The notes below the pieces were generated by a model. It made no database searches. It was not told the origin of the DNA and was given only the letters and a program-made list of their open reading frames with translations. From assembly GCA_963837635.1 (NCBI GenBank), contig CAWINY010000004.1, forward strand, positions 124,001-188,000: DNA of 64,000 bases, read 5' to 3'. Source of the DNA: CAWINY01 sp963837635 (GTDB lineage: Bacteria > Acidobacteriota > Terriglobia > Terriglobales > Acidobacteriaceae). Shown here in pieces: positions 27,901 through 37,384 of the stretch (positions are counted from its first letter, which is position 1; the number at the start of each line of letters is the position of its first letter). The translations under genes and the position numbers were made by a program.

Positions 27901-30900
27901 GGTGATGGTCACGTTGCTCGTTGCGCCGCCGCCGTTCACGAACCCGCTGCCCGTATATGTATTGGCGTCCGAACCGCGAATGTAGTTATCCGACTCTGCC
28001 TGAACTTTAAGGTTGCCTTGGTTGGAAGTGAGCGTGGCCGAACCAATCGTCACGGAATTCTTGCTGGTGATCGTCGCCGTCGCGTTGGTCGTGCCCCCGG
28101 AGCCAACATTGAAGGTGCCCGCAGTGCCGTCGGCAGATACGCCTGGAATGGGGAAGAAAGAGCAGGATCCCGACGCATTGCAACCGGGCATCATATAGCC
28201 AACTTGGTTGGCAATGTCCGTGCCAACCAAAATGTTGTTGGTGGCGGTCAGCTTCGCTCCTTCACCCACGCTGGCGCTGATGGTTGAGTTGACGGTTCCG
28301 GTCGCCGCAATGGACATTCCAGAAACAAAAGAAGAGGAGGCCGAAGACGTCCCATGAACGGACATGGATTGGTATCCCTCGGCAGTGATCGCGATGCTGC
28401 CTGCGTTGGCATCTCCGCCATTGACCGAGGCGGAAATTGTCGGACTGGCGCTTCCTTGAGCATCCACACTTCCGCCGGTGACCGCTCCTAGCTGAGTGGC
28501 GACGACTGTCGAATTGACAAAGCTGGAGTCTAACGTCTCAACCGACATCGCCCCGCTCACATTGACCGTCGCGCCTTTATCGTAAGCGGAAACCGTCGGC
28601 TTGATGTCATCCGTTGTCTGGCCGCCAGTGCCGGAGAACACTCCGCCGGCCAGAGGCGTCGCCGTCGCGGTGCCGTTGTCAATCTCACTCGCTTTCACGT
28701 CCAACCCGCCCGAAGACGCCTTGGAACTTCCGACGTGCGCTCCGCTATCCAAACTATCCAAATAAGCTTCAGTTGTTCCCCCAATGCTTACATTGGCCAG
28801 CGACACGCCCACGGCTACGCCGCCCACACTCGTACTTCCGCTGCTGGAGGTGGCCGTGCGATTGGCCTGGGCCTCAATCGTCGTTGTTCCCAAGCTCGAG
28901 AGCACTACGCCCCCACCTGTCGCCCCACCCGTCGCGTAAGCGTACGTGTTCGTGTTATCCGTCACTTGCGGGTGCGTTCCGACACCCGACGCCACCCCAC
29001 CGCCAATGCCGTTCGACGTTGCGGTGGAATTGTCGGTGAGATTCGCGTCCACGTTGATCGCGCCAGATTTGCTCGTTGCGGTCGCTTTCCCGATGTAGGC
29101 TTCGGTTGTTCCGTTAACATTCACAATGGAAATAGATGCCCCTGCTGCGAGCCCCCCCACGCTCAAACCGCTCGTCGTGCCGCTGTCAGTACGGTTCGTG
29201 GTCGCCTCTACGTCCAAATCACCCTTGCTCGTGACGTTCGCCCCGTCAGCGATATAGGCCGAGTTGCTACTGTTGTCTGTGGTAGTGCTGTAGGCTGCCT
29301 CGCCGCTGATGACTGCCCCTCCACTGCCCGCTAGCGCTTTGCCTGACAGGTTGTCCGTGAACTCGGAATTCACATCGATGCCGCCCGAAGTCACCGTCGC
29401 CTTCGATAGCGCGCCAATGTAAGCGGTCGTGTTCGCGTCGGCCGTTACCTCGAACGTGGCAGCGCCCAGAGCCGCGGCTCCCGCAGAAATCTCACCCGTC
29501 GTCACATTGAACGTCAGATCATCGTTGGCATCGAGTCCCAGGCTGCCCGTATTGACCGTGGCGCCGCCGCTGCACTTCTCGGAAGTCGTGCAGGAGCCAA
29601 TGTAGGCTGTGGTTGTTGGGCTGATGGGGTGGGTTGAATAGTCGGCAGTTGTCCCTGCGAGCCCGACGCCAATGGAGCCTCCCACCGCCGCCACGTAACT
29701 GTCGATGTTTTCCGTCGAGAGCGCGTCCACGTTGAACGCCCCCACGGCGTTCACCTGCGCACCGTTATCAATACCCGCGACGGTGGTCTTTTGGATGTTT
29801 CCGGAATCCACACCGGCGCCGATACCTGCGCCCACATTCAGGGCTACTGCCGCAGCCCCGTCCGCGCTGGTCAAAGTCGTGTTGTCGGAAGCGAGAACGT
29901 TCACGCCTTGGCTGGAAGAGGCTCCCGTGTTGTCGCCGTTGACGGTCGCGCCGCCCTCAATCTTGGCACTGGTGTTCTCCGTGATGTTGTTCGTCGTCAC
30001 CGAGCCTGACCCGCTGAAGCCTCCGGTGACCGATGCGCCGATAGCGATGGTTTGCAGAGTCTCCTGGGCCGTCGCCGCCACGGACAAGCCATTCACCGTG
30101 CCCGTCGTTAGGCTCCCACCGTTATCCACTGGGACGCTTAATCCGGTTCCTGAGCCGAGCGCCGTGATGTTCGTTTTGTCGCCCACCGTATTGTCGCCCA
30201 CGTAAGCGCTCACCGTGTCGTTCTTGGTCACCGTGGACACGGAACCGTTTGCGCCCAACGCTCCGCCTAGCGCGACGCTACCGTCGTGGGTCGTCAAGCT
30301 CGTATTGCGGATTGCCAAAACCACCACATCGCCTTGCGCCGTTACATCCGCGCTGCCGTCAATATAGGCATCCGTATTCGTCGTCTCATTGATGACCGAC
30401 ACTGCGCCATCGGCGGCAAAGCCGCCCGCGCTGCCCGCCACGGTCGTGGAAGTGATTGACCCGAGCATCGAGCCATCCACGAGCACGTTGTCGGCGGCAT
30501 TCACCGTGGCGCCCGAAATGTTGGCATTAACCGTGCGATTCAGGGTTTCCGTATCCACCGAAGCAGTCAGGGCCAGGCCGCCCAGCGACAATCCGCCTGC
30601 GATGCTATTGACGTCCGTCTTGTCGGTGGCCAGCGCCTGCACGCTCTGGCTGGGGTTCGCGCCGCTGTCGCTACCCACGTCAACCTGCGCGCCGGAATCA
30701 ACATGCGCCTCGGTGGTCTCGGTAAAGCTGTTATCCAAGACGGATCCTTGGCCTCCGGCGATGCCCGAACCGGCCACTCCAGCGGCGATCGGATTGCTCG
30801 AAGTGTGGCTCATCGCCGTCACGGAAACGCCCTGGAAAGGCGCGAAGAAGGGGTCGCCATTGCTGTCAAGCTGCCCGATCGGAACGTTCAGCAAGCCGTC

Positions 30901-33900
30901 GCCGAAGTTGCCGAGCGCCGTGACATTCCCGGTCCCGCCGATGGAAGCGTCCACTGTATCGTTGGTCGTGATTTTGGCGAGCGAAACGCCGACCCCGGCG
31001 CCCAGGCTGACGGCCACGGCTGCATTACCGTCCCCGGCATTGAGCGAACTGGTGTTGCGGTTCGCAGCCACTTCCACGCTGCCACCCGCATTGACGGTGC
31101 CGTTCTCACTAGCGTCAACATTCGAGGTCTCATTAATTATGGTGGTTGCGCCCGTGACAGAGCCCGTAACCTCACCGCCGGAAGCCGCGCCGACTATGGC
31201 GTACGATTGAATGGAGTTCTGAAGGCTGCTATCGAGAACCACATTCCCGGCGGCCTTGACGGTGCTGCCCGTCCCAATCGAGGTGGACACAGTCCACGTC
31301 GGATCGATCTGGTCATAACCTATCCCGACCCCCGCGTCAGCGCCGAGCGCCAGCATGCCGGCGACATCCAGGATGCTGGAGTTGTCGGTTGCAAGCAGCG
31401 AAACGGATTGATCGTTCGCAGCACTCGAGTTGTTGCCGTTAACCGTGGCGTTCTTGCCGATAGTTGCGGAAGTCGTGTCGTTCAATGAGTCGGCTTTGGG
31501 TTGGCTTACAATGATGGCGCCGCCCAAAGCCACCGTGTTGGAGCCGGAACCGCCCACCACGTAATCTTGCAGGTCTCCACTGGTGTGGGCATTCAGGAGA
31601 ATGCCCACATCCTTCTGGCCGTCGTAGGAAATGGCGGCCGCATCTGAGCCAGCAGCGGAAACGTTGGCATCATCGGCAATGGAGGCAGTGGTATTACGAG
31701 AGAAATTCGGCAATATTGCCGACACATCAACGCCTACGCTTCCGCCGATGCCCGCCCCGCCCGCAATCATGGTGGCGCTGCTGGAATCCTGACTGCCAAC
31801 CAGAAGGTTCTTGCCCGCGCTGACATTGCCGGCCACGGAACTCGTGGTCGTGTCCCTGATAAATTCCCAGTCCACCGAACCCGCTGCCCCAAAACTCTTG
31901 TCCCCGGCGAAAGACACGGCGATCGGCAAATACTGGGCGTACGTGTCCGCCGTCACCTGAACGTTGCCGGTCGTGCTGACGTTGCCGTTTCCGGTTATTG
32001 AAGCATTGACGGTGTTCTCGTAATTGCCGATGTCCACCGACGCGCCGATTCCCACGGTACCGCCGATTGCGAAACCGCCGGCCACCGAGGCAATTAGGTC
32101 AGCACCTTCCTGCGCGTTGACCGTGACGCCGCCGCTTCCAATATTATTGGCCGTAGTTCTGTCGCCCAGGCTCGCAGCGATGTTGTTGTAAACCGCGTTG
32201 TTGTTCACCGCGCCGGCGATCGAAAATCCGCTTCCCGTAGTGTTCACCGCGCCGCCGACCGTAATCGCGTAAAGCTGATTCGCGCCGGTTGCGTCAACGC
32301 TCAGACTGTCGCCGCTGATGTTGCTGTTGGCGGTGAAGGCTTCCACATCCTTGTTGATGGTGTTTTGATTGTAGGCGCCGGCAATCGCTGATCCCTTATC
32401 AACCCCGGCGCCTCCGGCGAGGCTTCCGGCCAGTGCGGCGCTCACGATCACGGAGGAATCGCCGGAATCCACGTTAACCTGTTTATTGGCCGAGACGTTT
32501 GCGCCGTTATTGATGAACGCCTGGGTAACGATGCCGGGAGTGCTGGCTGAACCGGCCTGATTGATCGCGATCGTACCGGAAACGCCAAAGCTATAGTACC
32601 CGCCGCCCGCGCCATTTGCGGCCTGCTCCGCGGTTAGCGGGCCATCAGCCTTCGGCAGAGAGTTGCCGCTGGATGCCGCCGCCAGCGTGATGGCATAGAG
32701 GTGCTCGCTGGAATTCGCGTCCGCACTTACATTCCCGCTCGCGGTGACGCCGCAGCCCGAGCAGATGCTGGTGCGCGAGTTCGACGGGTCGCCGATGTAA
32801 GCGAAAGTTGTCTGGTTAATGTCGTTCCAGTTCACGCCCACATCGAACTGGCCTTTACCCCCAAACCCCAGCGCGCCGCCCACCGCAAACTCGAGCAGGT
32901 TATTGGCAGCGTTCACATCCACGTCATTGGTTGCCGCAACCGTGGCATCGCTCTGGATATACGCGCTGGAGCTATCATTTAAGTTTAGGTAATCAACCGT
33001 CCCGGAGACCCCGAATTGCTCGGCCTTATCGCCGGCCTGCGCAACCGCCACCTCGAATGTTTCGGTGTCAGACGCGACTTTCACCTGGCCGTTACTGCTC
33101 GCTGTGGACGCCGCCTTGACTGTGGTTCCATCGCCGATGTAGGCAGTCGAATTGTTGGTAATACTGATGACATTGACTGAGCCGCCGAGTGAGCTGCCGG
33201 AATTTACACCCGGATTCAACTTGGCGACCTGTCCAACCTTAAAGCCCGTTCCGGCCACGTTAAAGCTGGTAAGGCTGGCATCAGCGGTGATGTTGACACT
33301 TCCGTCGGCGCTGGGATTGACGCTGCCGTCGGGGTTGTACCCGGCCCTGACTGAAGTTCCCGCTCCGGTGACCGAGGCGGTCGCCTGGTTGGTAAAGCCG
33401 AGGACGCTTACGGATACTGCAAGGCCGAGATTGTTGCCCTGGAGGCCGAGGTCACCGGCCTGAGTCGTAATACCCGCATTCACGAACGAAGTCGCGAATT
33501 CGCCTGGATTGCTAATGAGCCCTAAGCCGGTAGAAATGTCTTTTACAACCGATTCAATACCACTCAGAGCTCCGGAGAACTTCTGGTCGTCCGCGAGCAG
33601 ATCAACCCTGTCCACGGCGGGATTTACCATAGTTGCGTTGGCGGTGATGGACGTAGACCCTAGCAGACTGTCCACTTGCGCGCCGCTGTTCACGTAAGTA
33701 CCAGCGGTGTTGCTGAAATTGTCGATGGCCACGGCCCCGCCGAGACCGGTCTGCTGGCCGCTCACCGAGCCGGCGGCGCTGATCTGCGGAGCGTCCGTCG
33801 CGGCGCTGCTGATGTTGGCGTTCTTCTCAGCGTTGATCTCGCCGGTAACCGTGGTGGTCGCCGTGTTGCTCCCCTTCACGTACGATACCGAGGCCGCGAT

Positions 33901-36150
33901 GCCCAACTTGCCGACTTGGCCTGTACCCACTGCCTTACTCGGCCATAGTGTGCTCTGGCTTAAATACCCGCCGAGGTTCTCCGTTATATTCTGGGACTGT
34001 GCGACCTGGGAACCAAATCCCCCGCTGGTGGGCACGGCAGAAGATGAAAAGACAGCGTCCTGCAAGTTGGTGGAACTCGAAGAAACCGTCACATCGGTTG
34101 AGTTGGAGGTGACGCTGCCGCTGACATTAGTCGTGGCGCTGGATTGATAGAAGCCGAGCGCGACGCCTGCCCCGCCGCCATACGCCGGCGCGCCGCCGGA
34201 TGAAGTTGAGAACGCCTTGGCTGACGCCTTAGTCTCGAAGTTGTTGGTATTTGTGGCGCTCACCTGCACGCTGCTGCCGGAAATGGACCCGTCAATCTGG
34301 GTTGTGCTGGAGGAACTTGCGTTGCCATAAGCGACCGCAATCACGCCTGGAGAATCGGCGGCAGTGCTTTCTTTAACACTCAGGGTATTGTTGGACGCGC
34401 TGTTGATGGCCAGACTGCCCGAAGCCGAGACGGTAGCATTTTTTGCCACGGTCGCAGTAGCGCTGGAATCGGATTGCCCGTAGGCGAACCCGCTGGTTCC
34501 CACAAGATCGCTGACGGAGGTAGAAACCGCCGTGGATTTGATGGTGACGTTACCCGTGCCATTAATGCTCGCCGTCCCGGCGCTGCTGGAATCGCCAATC
34601 GTGATGGCGCTGGTGGCGCTGGCTGCTTTGTAGGAGACAATTCCGTAGCCGCCGACCAGCGTCCCCAGGGACGTATCGTTGAGAAAGACGTTAGCATCAC
34701 CGCTCGGCGACTTGTCAGCGTCGGCCTCGGCATCTGCAGTGATACTGATGTTCCCGCCCGAGATAGTCGCATTCCCAATGCTGATCTGCGCGTTGGCCCT
34801 GATCGAGGGGAGGACGACGGGGTCCGAAGCCGATTGCGTGGCCGTCATCGTGATGTTACCGGGCGTGAAGCCGCCGGTCGCGTGGGCCAGGATGCTCGCG
34901 CCATCGCTGACCGTAATCTGCGGCGCCTCAAAGCTGATGTTGCCGGAGTTGCCTGTCGAGGGGCTGTTCAGCGCGTCCGTCCCCGTCCCAATCTGCCGTG
35001 AGGAGATGGTCACGCTCGGGTTCACGGTTATCAAGTTATCGGCACTGTACGTGATGTCGGCGCCGCCGGTGTTTTCATTTGAGTCCACGACCAGATCGTT
35101 GGTTGGATCCAACAGGATATGTCCAGGAGCGCCATTCACTGCTCCGGCCGAAAGACTGCCGCCATTGATGGTCAGATTGCCCTTGCCGCTCAACTCGATG
35201 GAGCCAGCGTCTCCGGAAATAGGCCCTCCATTTGCCGCCACCTGGGCATGATCGATCAGGTAGGCATTGTCATTCGCCAGGATACTGATATTGCCGGCGC
35301 TAGAATTACTCCCGTTGCCGCTGCTGGAAATAACGGAATCGCCGATCAGGCGAACGTCGTTTCCGGTCTGGATACTAATGTTGCCGCCGTTCACCCCGGA
35401 GACTCCCTCGGCAGAAATGACGCCTGAATTCTTGAAATCATTTACCGCCACAATTTCGATGTTTCCGTTCGTGCTGGCAATCTCTGCTCCGGCCTGCAAC
35501 CCCTTGATGTTCACGACATCACTGAAGTTGGGGCTCTTCGTTACAAACACTGCTCCCGTGCCTATCGTTCCCGAATTGATGACTTGGCCCCCAGCCAGCC
35601 GAATATCACCCAGAGCGTTGATCCGTCCGTTGACCAAAATCAGCCCATCGCTGCTCAAGGGAATGTTGCCGGTGAGCACCGCAGTGGTCGCTGCGTCGGA
35701 GACGTTACCGGAAGCGTCAAAGAAGTTGTCATTAAAATTCTTGGTCGGAGTAACGATCGTGAGCGCCCCCACATTCATGACACCGGTGCTTCCCACGACC
35801 ATGCCGTAAGGGTCAATAAAGAAAACGTGTCCCCCGACCTGGCCATTTTTAATCGAGTTGAGTAGGCCGTTGATCGTGGTCGGCGCCCCGTTGACAAGGT
35901 TCAGAAGGTTCGTAGTGCCGGACGGGAGAAACAAATTCGCGGTCGTGCCCTTGCCCACATTGAAAATTGTGAAGGAATTGAAGCCATTCACGCCGCGAAT
36001 GGTATTGGTCGTAATGCCGGTCACATTGCCATTCGCCGTGACCTTCGTCTGCGTCCTGCCGTCGGGCACAATGGGCCGGGGCGCCTGCGCAAATCCGCTT
36101 TGATAATTTGTGAAACTGAGACAGAGGACAAATACTAGAGCGTGTTTCAT
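24958..36150 (-). CDS. TpsA giant exoprotein (filamentous-haemagglutinin family)
   Basis: Protein of ~3,730 residues. A signal peptide ending FAQA is followed by the TPS secretion domain: TTNTIRGVNGFNSFTIFNVG near residues 48-67, then FIDPYGMVVG where other members carry NPNG or NPYG. The bulk is degenerate beta-helix repeats rich in Gly, Ala, Ser, Thr and Asn (for example TEAYIG, SITGSGS and VNAGG units recurring across ~2,700 residues). I see no catalytic, toxin or RGD-type domain at the C-terminus, which ends in a charged tail. The likely role is surface adhesion or aggregation, secreted by the coupled TpsB. The present start ATG (36150) lies inside the terminal repeat of an IS5-family element; the original start is at 37052. 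An alternative ATG at 36168 is entirely within the IS. Expression now depends on a promoter from the IS. Confidence 0.88.
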   Translation of the reverse strand: MKHALVFVLCLSFTNYQSGFAQAPRPIVPDGRTQTKVTANGNVTGITTNTIRGVNGFNSFTIFNVGKGTTANLFLPSGTTNLLNLVNGAPTTINGLLNSIKNGQVGGHVFFIDPYGMVVGSTGVMNVGALTIVTPTKNFNDNFFDASGNVSDAATTAVLTGNIPLSSDGLILVNGRINALGDIRLAGGQVINSGTIGTGAVFVTKSPNFSDVVNIKGLQAGAEIASTNGNIEIVAVNDFKNSGVISAEGVSGVNGGNISIQTGNDVRLIGDSVISSSGNGSNSSAGNISILANDNAYLIDHAQVAANGGPISGDAGSIELSGKGNLTINGGSLSAGAVNGAPGHILLDPTNDLVVDSNENTGGADITYSADNLITVNPSVTISSRQIGTGTDALNSPSTGNSGNISFEAPQITVSDGASILAHATGGFTPGNITMTATQSASDPVVLPSIRANAQISIGNATISGGNISITADAEADADKSPSGDANVFLNDTSLGTLVGGYGIVSYKAASATSAITIGDSSSAGTASINGTGNVTIKSTAVSTSVSDLVGTSGFAYGQSDSSATATVAKNATVSASGSLAINSASNNTLSVKESTAADSPGVIAVAYGNASSSSTTQIDGSISGSSVQVSATNTNNFETKASAKAFSTSSGGAPAYGGGAGVALGFYQSSATTNVSGSVTSNSTDVTVSSSSTNLQDAVFSSSAVPTSGGFGSQVAQSQNITENLGGYLSQSTLWPSKAVGTGQVGKLGIAASVSYVKGSNTATTTVTGEINAEKNANISSAATDAPQISAAGSVSGQQTGLGGAVAIDNFSNTAGTYVNSGAQVDSLLGSTSITANATMVNPAVDRVDLLADDQKFSGALSGIESVVKDISTGLGLISNPGEFATSFVNAGITTQAGDLGLQGNNLGLAVSVSVLGFTNQATASVTGAGTSVRAGYNPDGSVNPSADGSVNITADASLTSFNVAGTGFKVGQVAKLNPGVNSGSSLGGSVNVISITNNSTAYIGDGTTVKAASTASSNGQVKVASDTETFEVAVAQAGDKAEQFGVSGTVDYLNLNDSSSAYIQSDATVAATNDVDVNAANNLLEFAVGGALGFGGKGQFDVGVNWNDINQTTFAYIGDPSNSRTSICSGCGVTASGNVSADANSSEHLYAITLAAASSGNSLPKADGPLTAEQAANGAGGGYYSFGVSGTIAINQAGSASTPGIVTQAFINNGANVSANKQVNVDSGDSSVIVSAALAGSLAGGAGVDKGSAIAGAYNQNTINKDVEAFTANSNISGDSLSVDATGANQLYAITVGGAVNTTGSGFSIAGAVNNNAVYNNIAASLGDRTTANNIGSGGVTVNAQEGADLIASVAGGFAIGGTVGIGASVDIGNYENTVNASITGNGNVSTTGNVQVTADTYAQYLPIAVSFAGDKSFGAAGSVDWEFIRDTTTSSVAGNVSAGKNLLVGSQDSSSATMIAGGAGIGGSVGVDVSAILPNFSRNTTASIADDANVSAAGSDAAAISYDGQKDVGILLNAHTSGDLQDYVVGGSGSNTVALGGAIIVSQPKADSLNDTTSATIGKNATVNGNNSSAANDQSVSLLATDNSSILDVAGMLALGADAGVGIGYDQIDPTWTVSTSIGTGSTVKAAGNVVLDSSLQNSIQSYAIVGAASGGEVTGSVTGATTIINETSNVDASENGTVNAGGSVEVAANRNTSSLNAGDGNAAVAVSLGAGVGVSLAKITTNDTVDASIGGTGNVTALGNFGDGLLNVPIGQLDSNGDPFFAPFQGVSVTAMSHTSSNPIAAGVAGSGIAGGQGSVLDNSFTETTEAHVDSGAQVDVGSDSGANPSQSVQALATDKTDVNSIAGGLSLGGLALTASVDTETLNRTVNANISGATVNAADNVLVDGSMLGSITSTTVAGSAGGFAADGAVSVINETTNTDAYIDGSADVTAQGDVVVLAIRNTSLTTHDGSVALGGALGANGSVSTVTKNDTVSAYVGDNTVGDKTNITALGSGTGLSVPVDNGGSLTTGTVNGLSVAATAQETLQTIAIGASVTGGFSGSGSVTTNNITENTSAKIEGGATVNGDNTGASSSQGVNVLASDNTTLTSADGAAAVALNVGAGIGAGVDSGNIQKTTVAGIDNGAQVNAVGAFNVDALSTENIDSYVAAVGGSIGVGLAGTTADYSTHPISPTTTAYIGSCTTSEKCSGGATVNTGSLGLDANDDLTFNVTTGEISAGAAALGAATFEVTADANTTAYIGALSKATVTSGGIDVNSEFTDNLSGKALAGSGGAVISGEAAYSTTTDNSSNSAYIADGANVTSKGDLDVEATTNRTDSGTTSGLSVGGLAAGASISIVNVNGTTEAYIGKATATSKSGAINVDANLTDNSTATSNGIGGGVASGVGTHPQVTDNTNTYAYATGGATGGGVVLSSLGTTTIEAQANRTATSSSGSTSVGGVAVGVSLANVSIGGTTEAYLDSLDSGAHVGSSKASSGGLDVKASEIDNGTATATPLAGGVFSGTGGQTTDDIKPTVSAYDKGATVNVSGAMSVETLDSSFVNSTVVATQLGAVTGGSVDAQGSASPTISASVNGGDANAGSIAITAEGYQSMSVHGTSSASSSFVSGMSIAATGTVNSTISASVGEGAKLTATNNILVGTDIANQVGYMMPGCNASGSCSFFPIPGVSADGTAGTFNVGSGGTTNATATITSKNSVTIGSATLTSNQGNLKVQAESDNYIRGSDANTYTGSGFVNGGGATSNVTITDNTTTTLQNGSDLQALSGNLQVNAIGADLAYAYASNSNGFSGVAVSHATANTTVNATVTTDLDSGATVEGQTTTISALLPTFDAGASSAATASAALGVGAYATSNLNATGTATVEVFGGATVEGTNSLALNAEVASGGLSTYAYNEAEAGIVPISDAHSNNISTLTALVQADQGSTLKTNSLAINSTVPSTSVYSNTASSEWTDYILCVATLGFYCGGTGYQETSGSPNFTNTITLNSTLEQLADLTINPDGSYTGSFPVQGEDGSNIVLQPVNGNQLLPATITLNAPGGTVQGNMTVNPSAEIVNNSDLNLVLQGITTESSGGSSSNITINAATNSLNTSIGLMPITIENNSGSNVVFAGNVLNPAGSLTVTNQGGSILDAQGSRIQVTSATLDAPHGSIGSVGGDMACLTAGCPASDLQLSPMNLFLTPSLQSLSTTLLPGQLSAVARNDIDINLTPDATPVTGGSTPVVSSVPLQLNNIVAGGDINLSLNPGIISSNGSQTQVNGDYQIPSGDWVGAGGKVNAVLNGVSGAIPALTINGVLSSGFQTISVTANADGTLTSIVSAAGAGSTDLNYVQSAGSVLQISDIDASRSGISITGTGSLAGSGTVAALKGASDITITNHSNLPLATNSILNPGSTGDINIALNGTVTTTPGSYGSQSGQITLSSDSTSVELQKQVSDPNGTVSISSGADITGPSGVTLINSKNIELTAIGGIGPNLGIEMTCPLGVLNAQAGGSIALTANNGDISLGNVISQTGDVAITSTGSIVSASPTFQPNISGRNVTLTAIGGSIGSSGSWLSTESTGILNASAGSSVYLRQIGGDLNAQNILSGNGSVSVLVDNGNGFIQQVSAPQDVLLLVNGKLLNIGQVDANNFKAILGGAGGVATISNMFVGSSLDLTADVAHILRLIHTWPTNPLFLDITTTKGGFNQRPLDPGIVQANSLGTKEHRDREKNLGLRKGLNSENLVVDENRGATE

Positions 36151-36153
36151 AAA
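36135..36153. repeat. IS5 left target duplication and terminal repeat
   Basis: The CTAG target copy (36135-36138) is followed by the repeat agcgtgtttcataaa (36139-36153). Read on the minus strand this repeat supplies the ATG and the first codons (MKHAL) of the present tpsA frame. Confidence 0.9.
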
Positions 36154-37030
36154 TGGGTTCGGCCTCAACTCAGATACTTACGTACAAAGCGGGTGAACTG
36201 ATGAGCTTCTGTCATGAAGAAGCGGCAGAAGCTGTTGACGGACGAGCAGTGGCAACTGATTGAGCCTTTGCTTCCCGAACCGAAGCGCCGACGGGACAAC
36301 CGGGGGCGACCGTGGGCACCGAACCGGGCCTGTTTTGAAGGCATTCTGTGGATTCTGCAAACCGGAGCGGCATGGCGGTTTCTGCCGGACGAGTTCCCCT
36401 CGCCCGCCACCTGTTGGCGGCGGCTGAAGCGGTGGGAGGACCAAGGCGTCTGGCTGGATGCGTGGCGCGCCTTGCTCGGTGCGCTGGATGAGGAAGGGCT
36501 GCTCAAGTGGGACGAGACCTTCCTGGATGGCAGCTTCGCGCCGGCAAAAAAAGGGGCGCTGCCGTCGGTAAAACCAAGCGGGGCAAGGGAACGAAGTGGA
36601 TGGTACTGGTCGACGGTCAAGGTCTTCCGCTGGGAGTTTGGCTGGAAAGTGCCTCTCCGGCAGAAGTTACGCTTGCGGAAGCCACGCTCGCCGAAGTCCG
36701 CGTCCCGCGCCCGCAAGGACGGCCGCGGCAAAAGCCCGAGCGCATAATCGCTGACCGTGGTTATGACTCCGACCCGCTGCGTGAGCGACTGAAGAAGCGA
36801 GGCATCGAGCTGATTGCGCCTTACCGCAAGAACAACAAGGAACGGCGCTACGAAGATGGCCGTAAACTGCGGCGATACCTGCGCCGCTGGATAGTGGAGC
36901 GAACCAATGCATGGCTTGGCCAGTTCCGCCGATTGCTGGTTCGTCATGAGCATCTGCTCTCCACCTACCGCGCCTTCTTCTACCTTGCCTGTTTCTGGAT
37001 TACGCTGAGGCGCTGTTTATGAAACACGCT
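36139..37030 (+). mobile_element. IS5-family insertion sequence (892 bp) inside the tpsA signal-peptide codons
   Basis: Perfect 15-base terminal inverted repeats (agcgtgtttcataaa and tttatgaaacacgct, 37016-37030) are flanked by CTAG on both sides (36135-36138 and 37031-37034). YTAR-type duplication is known for IS5-group elements. Removing the IS and one CTAG restores a continuous tpsA frame from the ATG at 37052. Confidence 0.92.
36214..37022 (+). CDS. IS5-family transposase made by frameshift (orfA/orfB)
   Basis: orfA starts at 36214 (MKKRQKLLTDEQWQLIEPLL, helix-turn-helix-like DUF4096-type N-terminus, WILQTGAAWRFLP) and reaches the first catalytic region DETFLDGSF. At a run of seven A (36546-36552) orfA would run on in the wrong frame to 36747. 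A -1 or +2 slip there joins it to orfB, which holds IIADRGYDSDPLRERL (second Asp), RRWIVERTNAWLGQFRRL (Glu) and ends at 37022. The A7 run is a classic slippery site, and the two-frame organisation is normal in this IS group, so the transposase is probably functional. The joined product would be ~269 residues. Confidence 0.88.
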
Positions 37031-37034
37031 CTAG
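37016..37034. repeat. IS5 right terminal repeat and target duplication
   Basis: tttatgaaacacgct (37016-37030), an exact reverse complement of the left end, is followed by the CTAG target copy at 37031-37034. Confidence 0.9.
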
Positions 37035-37052
37035 GAACGATCGCCTTTTCAT
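37035..37052 (-). other. Displaced original 5' end of tpsA
   Basis: atgaaaaggcgatcgttc on the minus strand encodes MKRRSF. Joined across one CTAG copy to the present gene it gives MKRRSFLVFVLCLSF, a textbook signal peptide. A strong ribosome binding site (gaggga, spacing ~9) precedes this ATG. The native promoter and leader therefore lie right of 37052, cut off from the gene by the IS. Confidence 0.85.
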
Positions 37053-37384
37053 GGCCAACTCCCTCGGGCTGAGTTCCAAAAGCTTTGGGTACCGGGGCCG
37101 ACTTGGACTCGATCCTGCTCTGGCGATGATACGTGTGGCCGAGAGCCTTTTCGTGCGGTGCGCCGATTAATAGCCCAATGTTGTGTCGCCGTCAAGTGTG
37201 AAGACGAGGAAAACGAGGAGAACGAGGAGAACGTCACAACATTCGGATCTTTGGCTCACGGGCGTTATCCATTTAAAAGTTCAAGGCATTGCAACCCCAT
37301 GTGAATTACTTTTCTGTGAGCGGTTCTGCCGAGCGGGATGTCCATACCTGTCCAAGCACTAAGGAGAACATCGTTCGATCTCAC

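Noticed and set aside
24958..36150. CRISPR-like or satellite repeats in the tpsA gene
   Set aside because: The repeated words follow codon frames of degenerate beta-helix units and are not evenly spaced or identical.
37206..37236. CRISPR or regulatory array in the gaggagaac repeats
   Set aside because: Only about three short purine-rich units without spacers; a simple-sequence tract.
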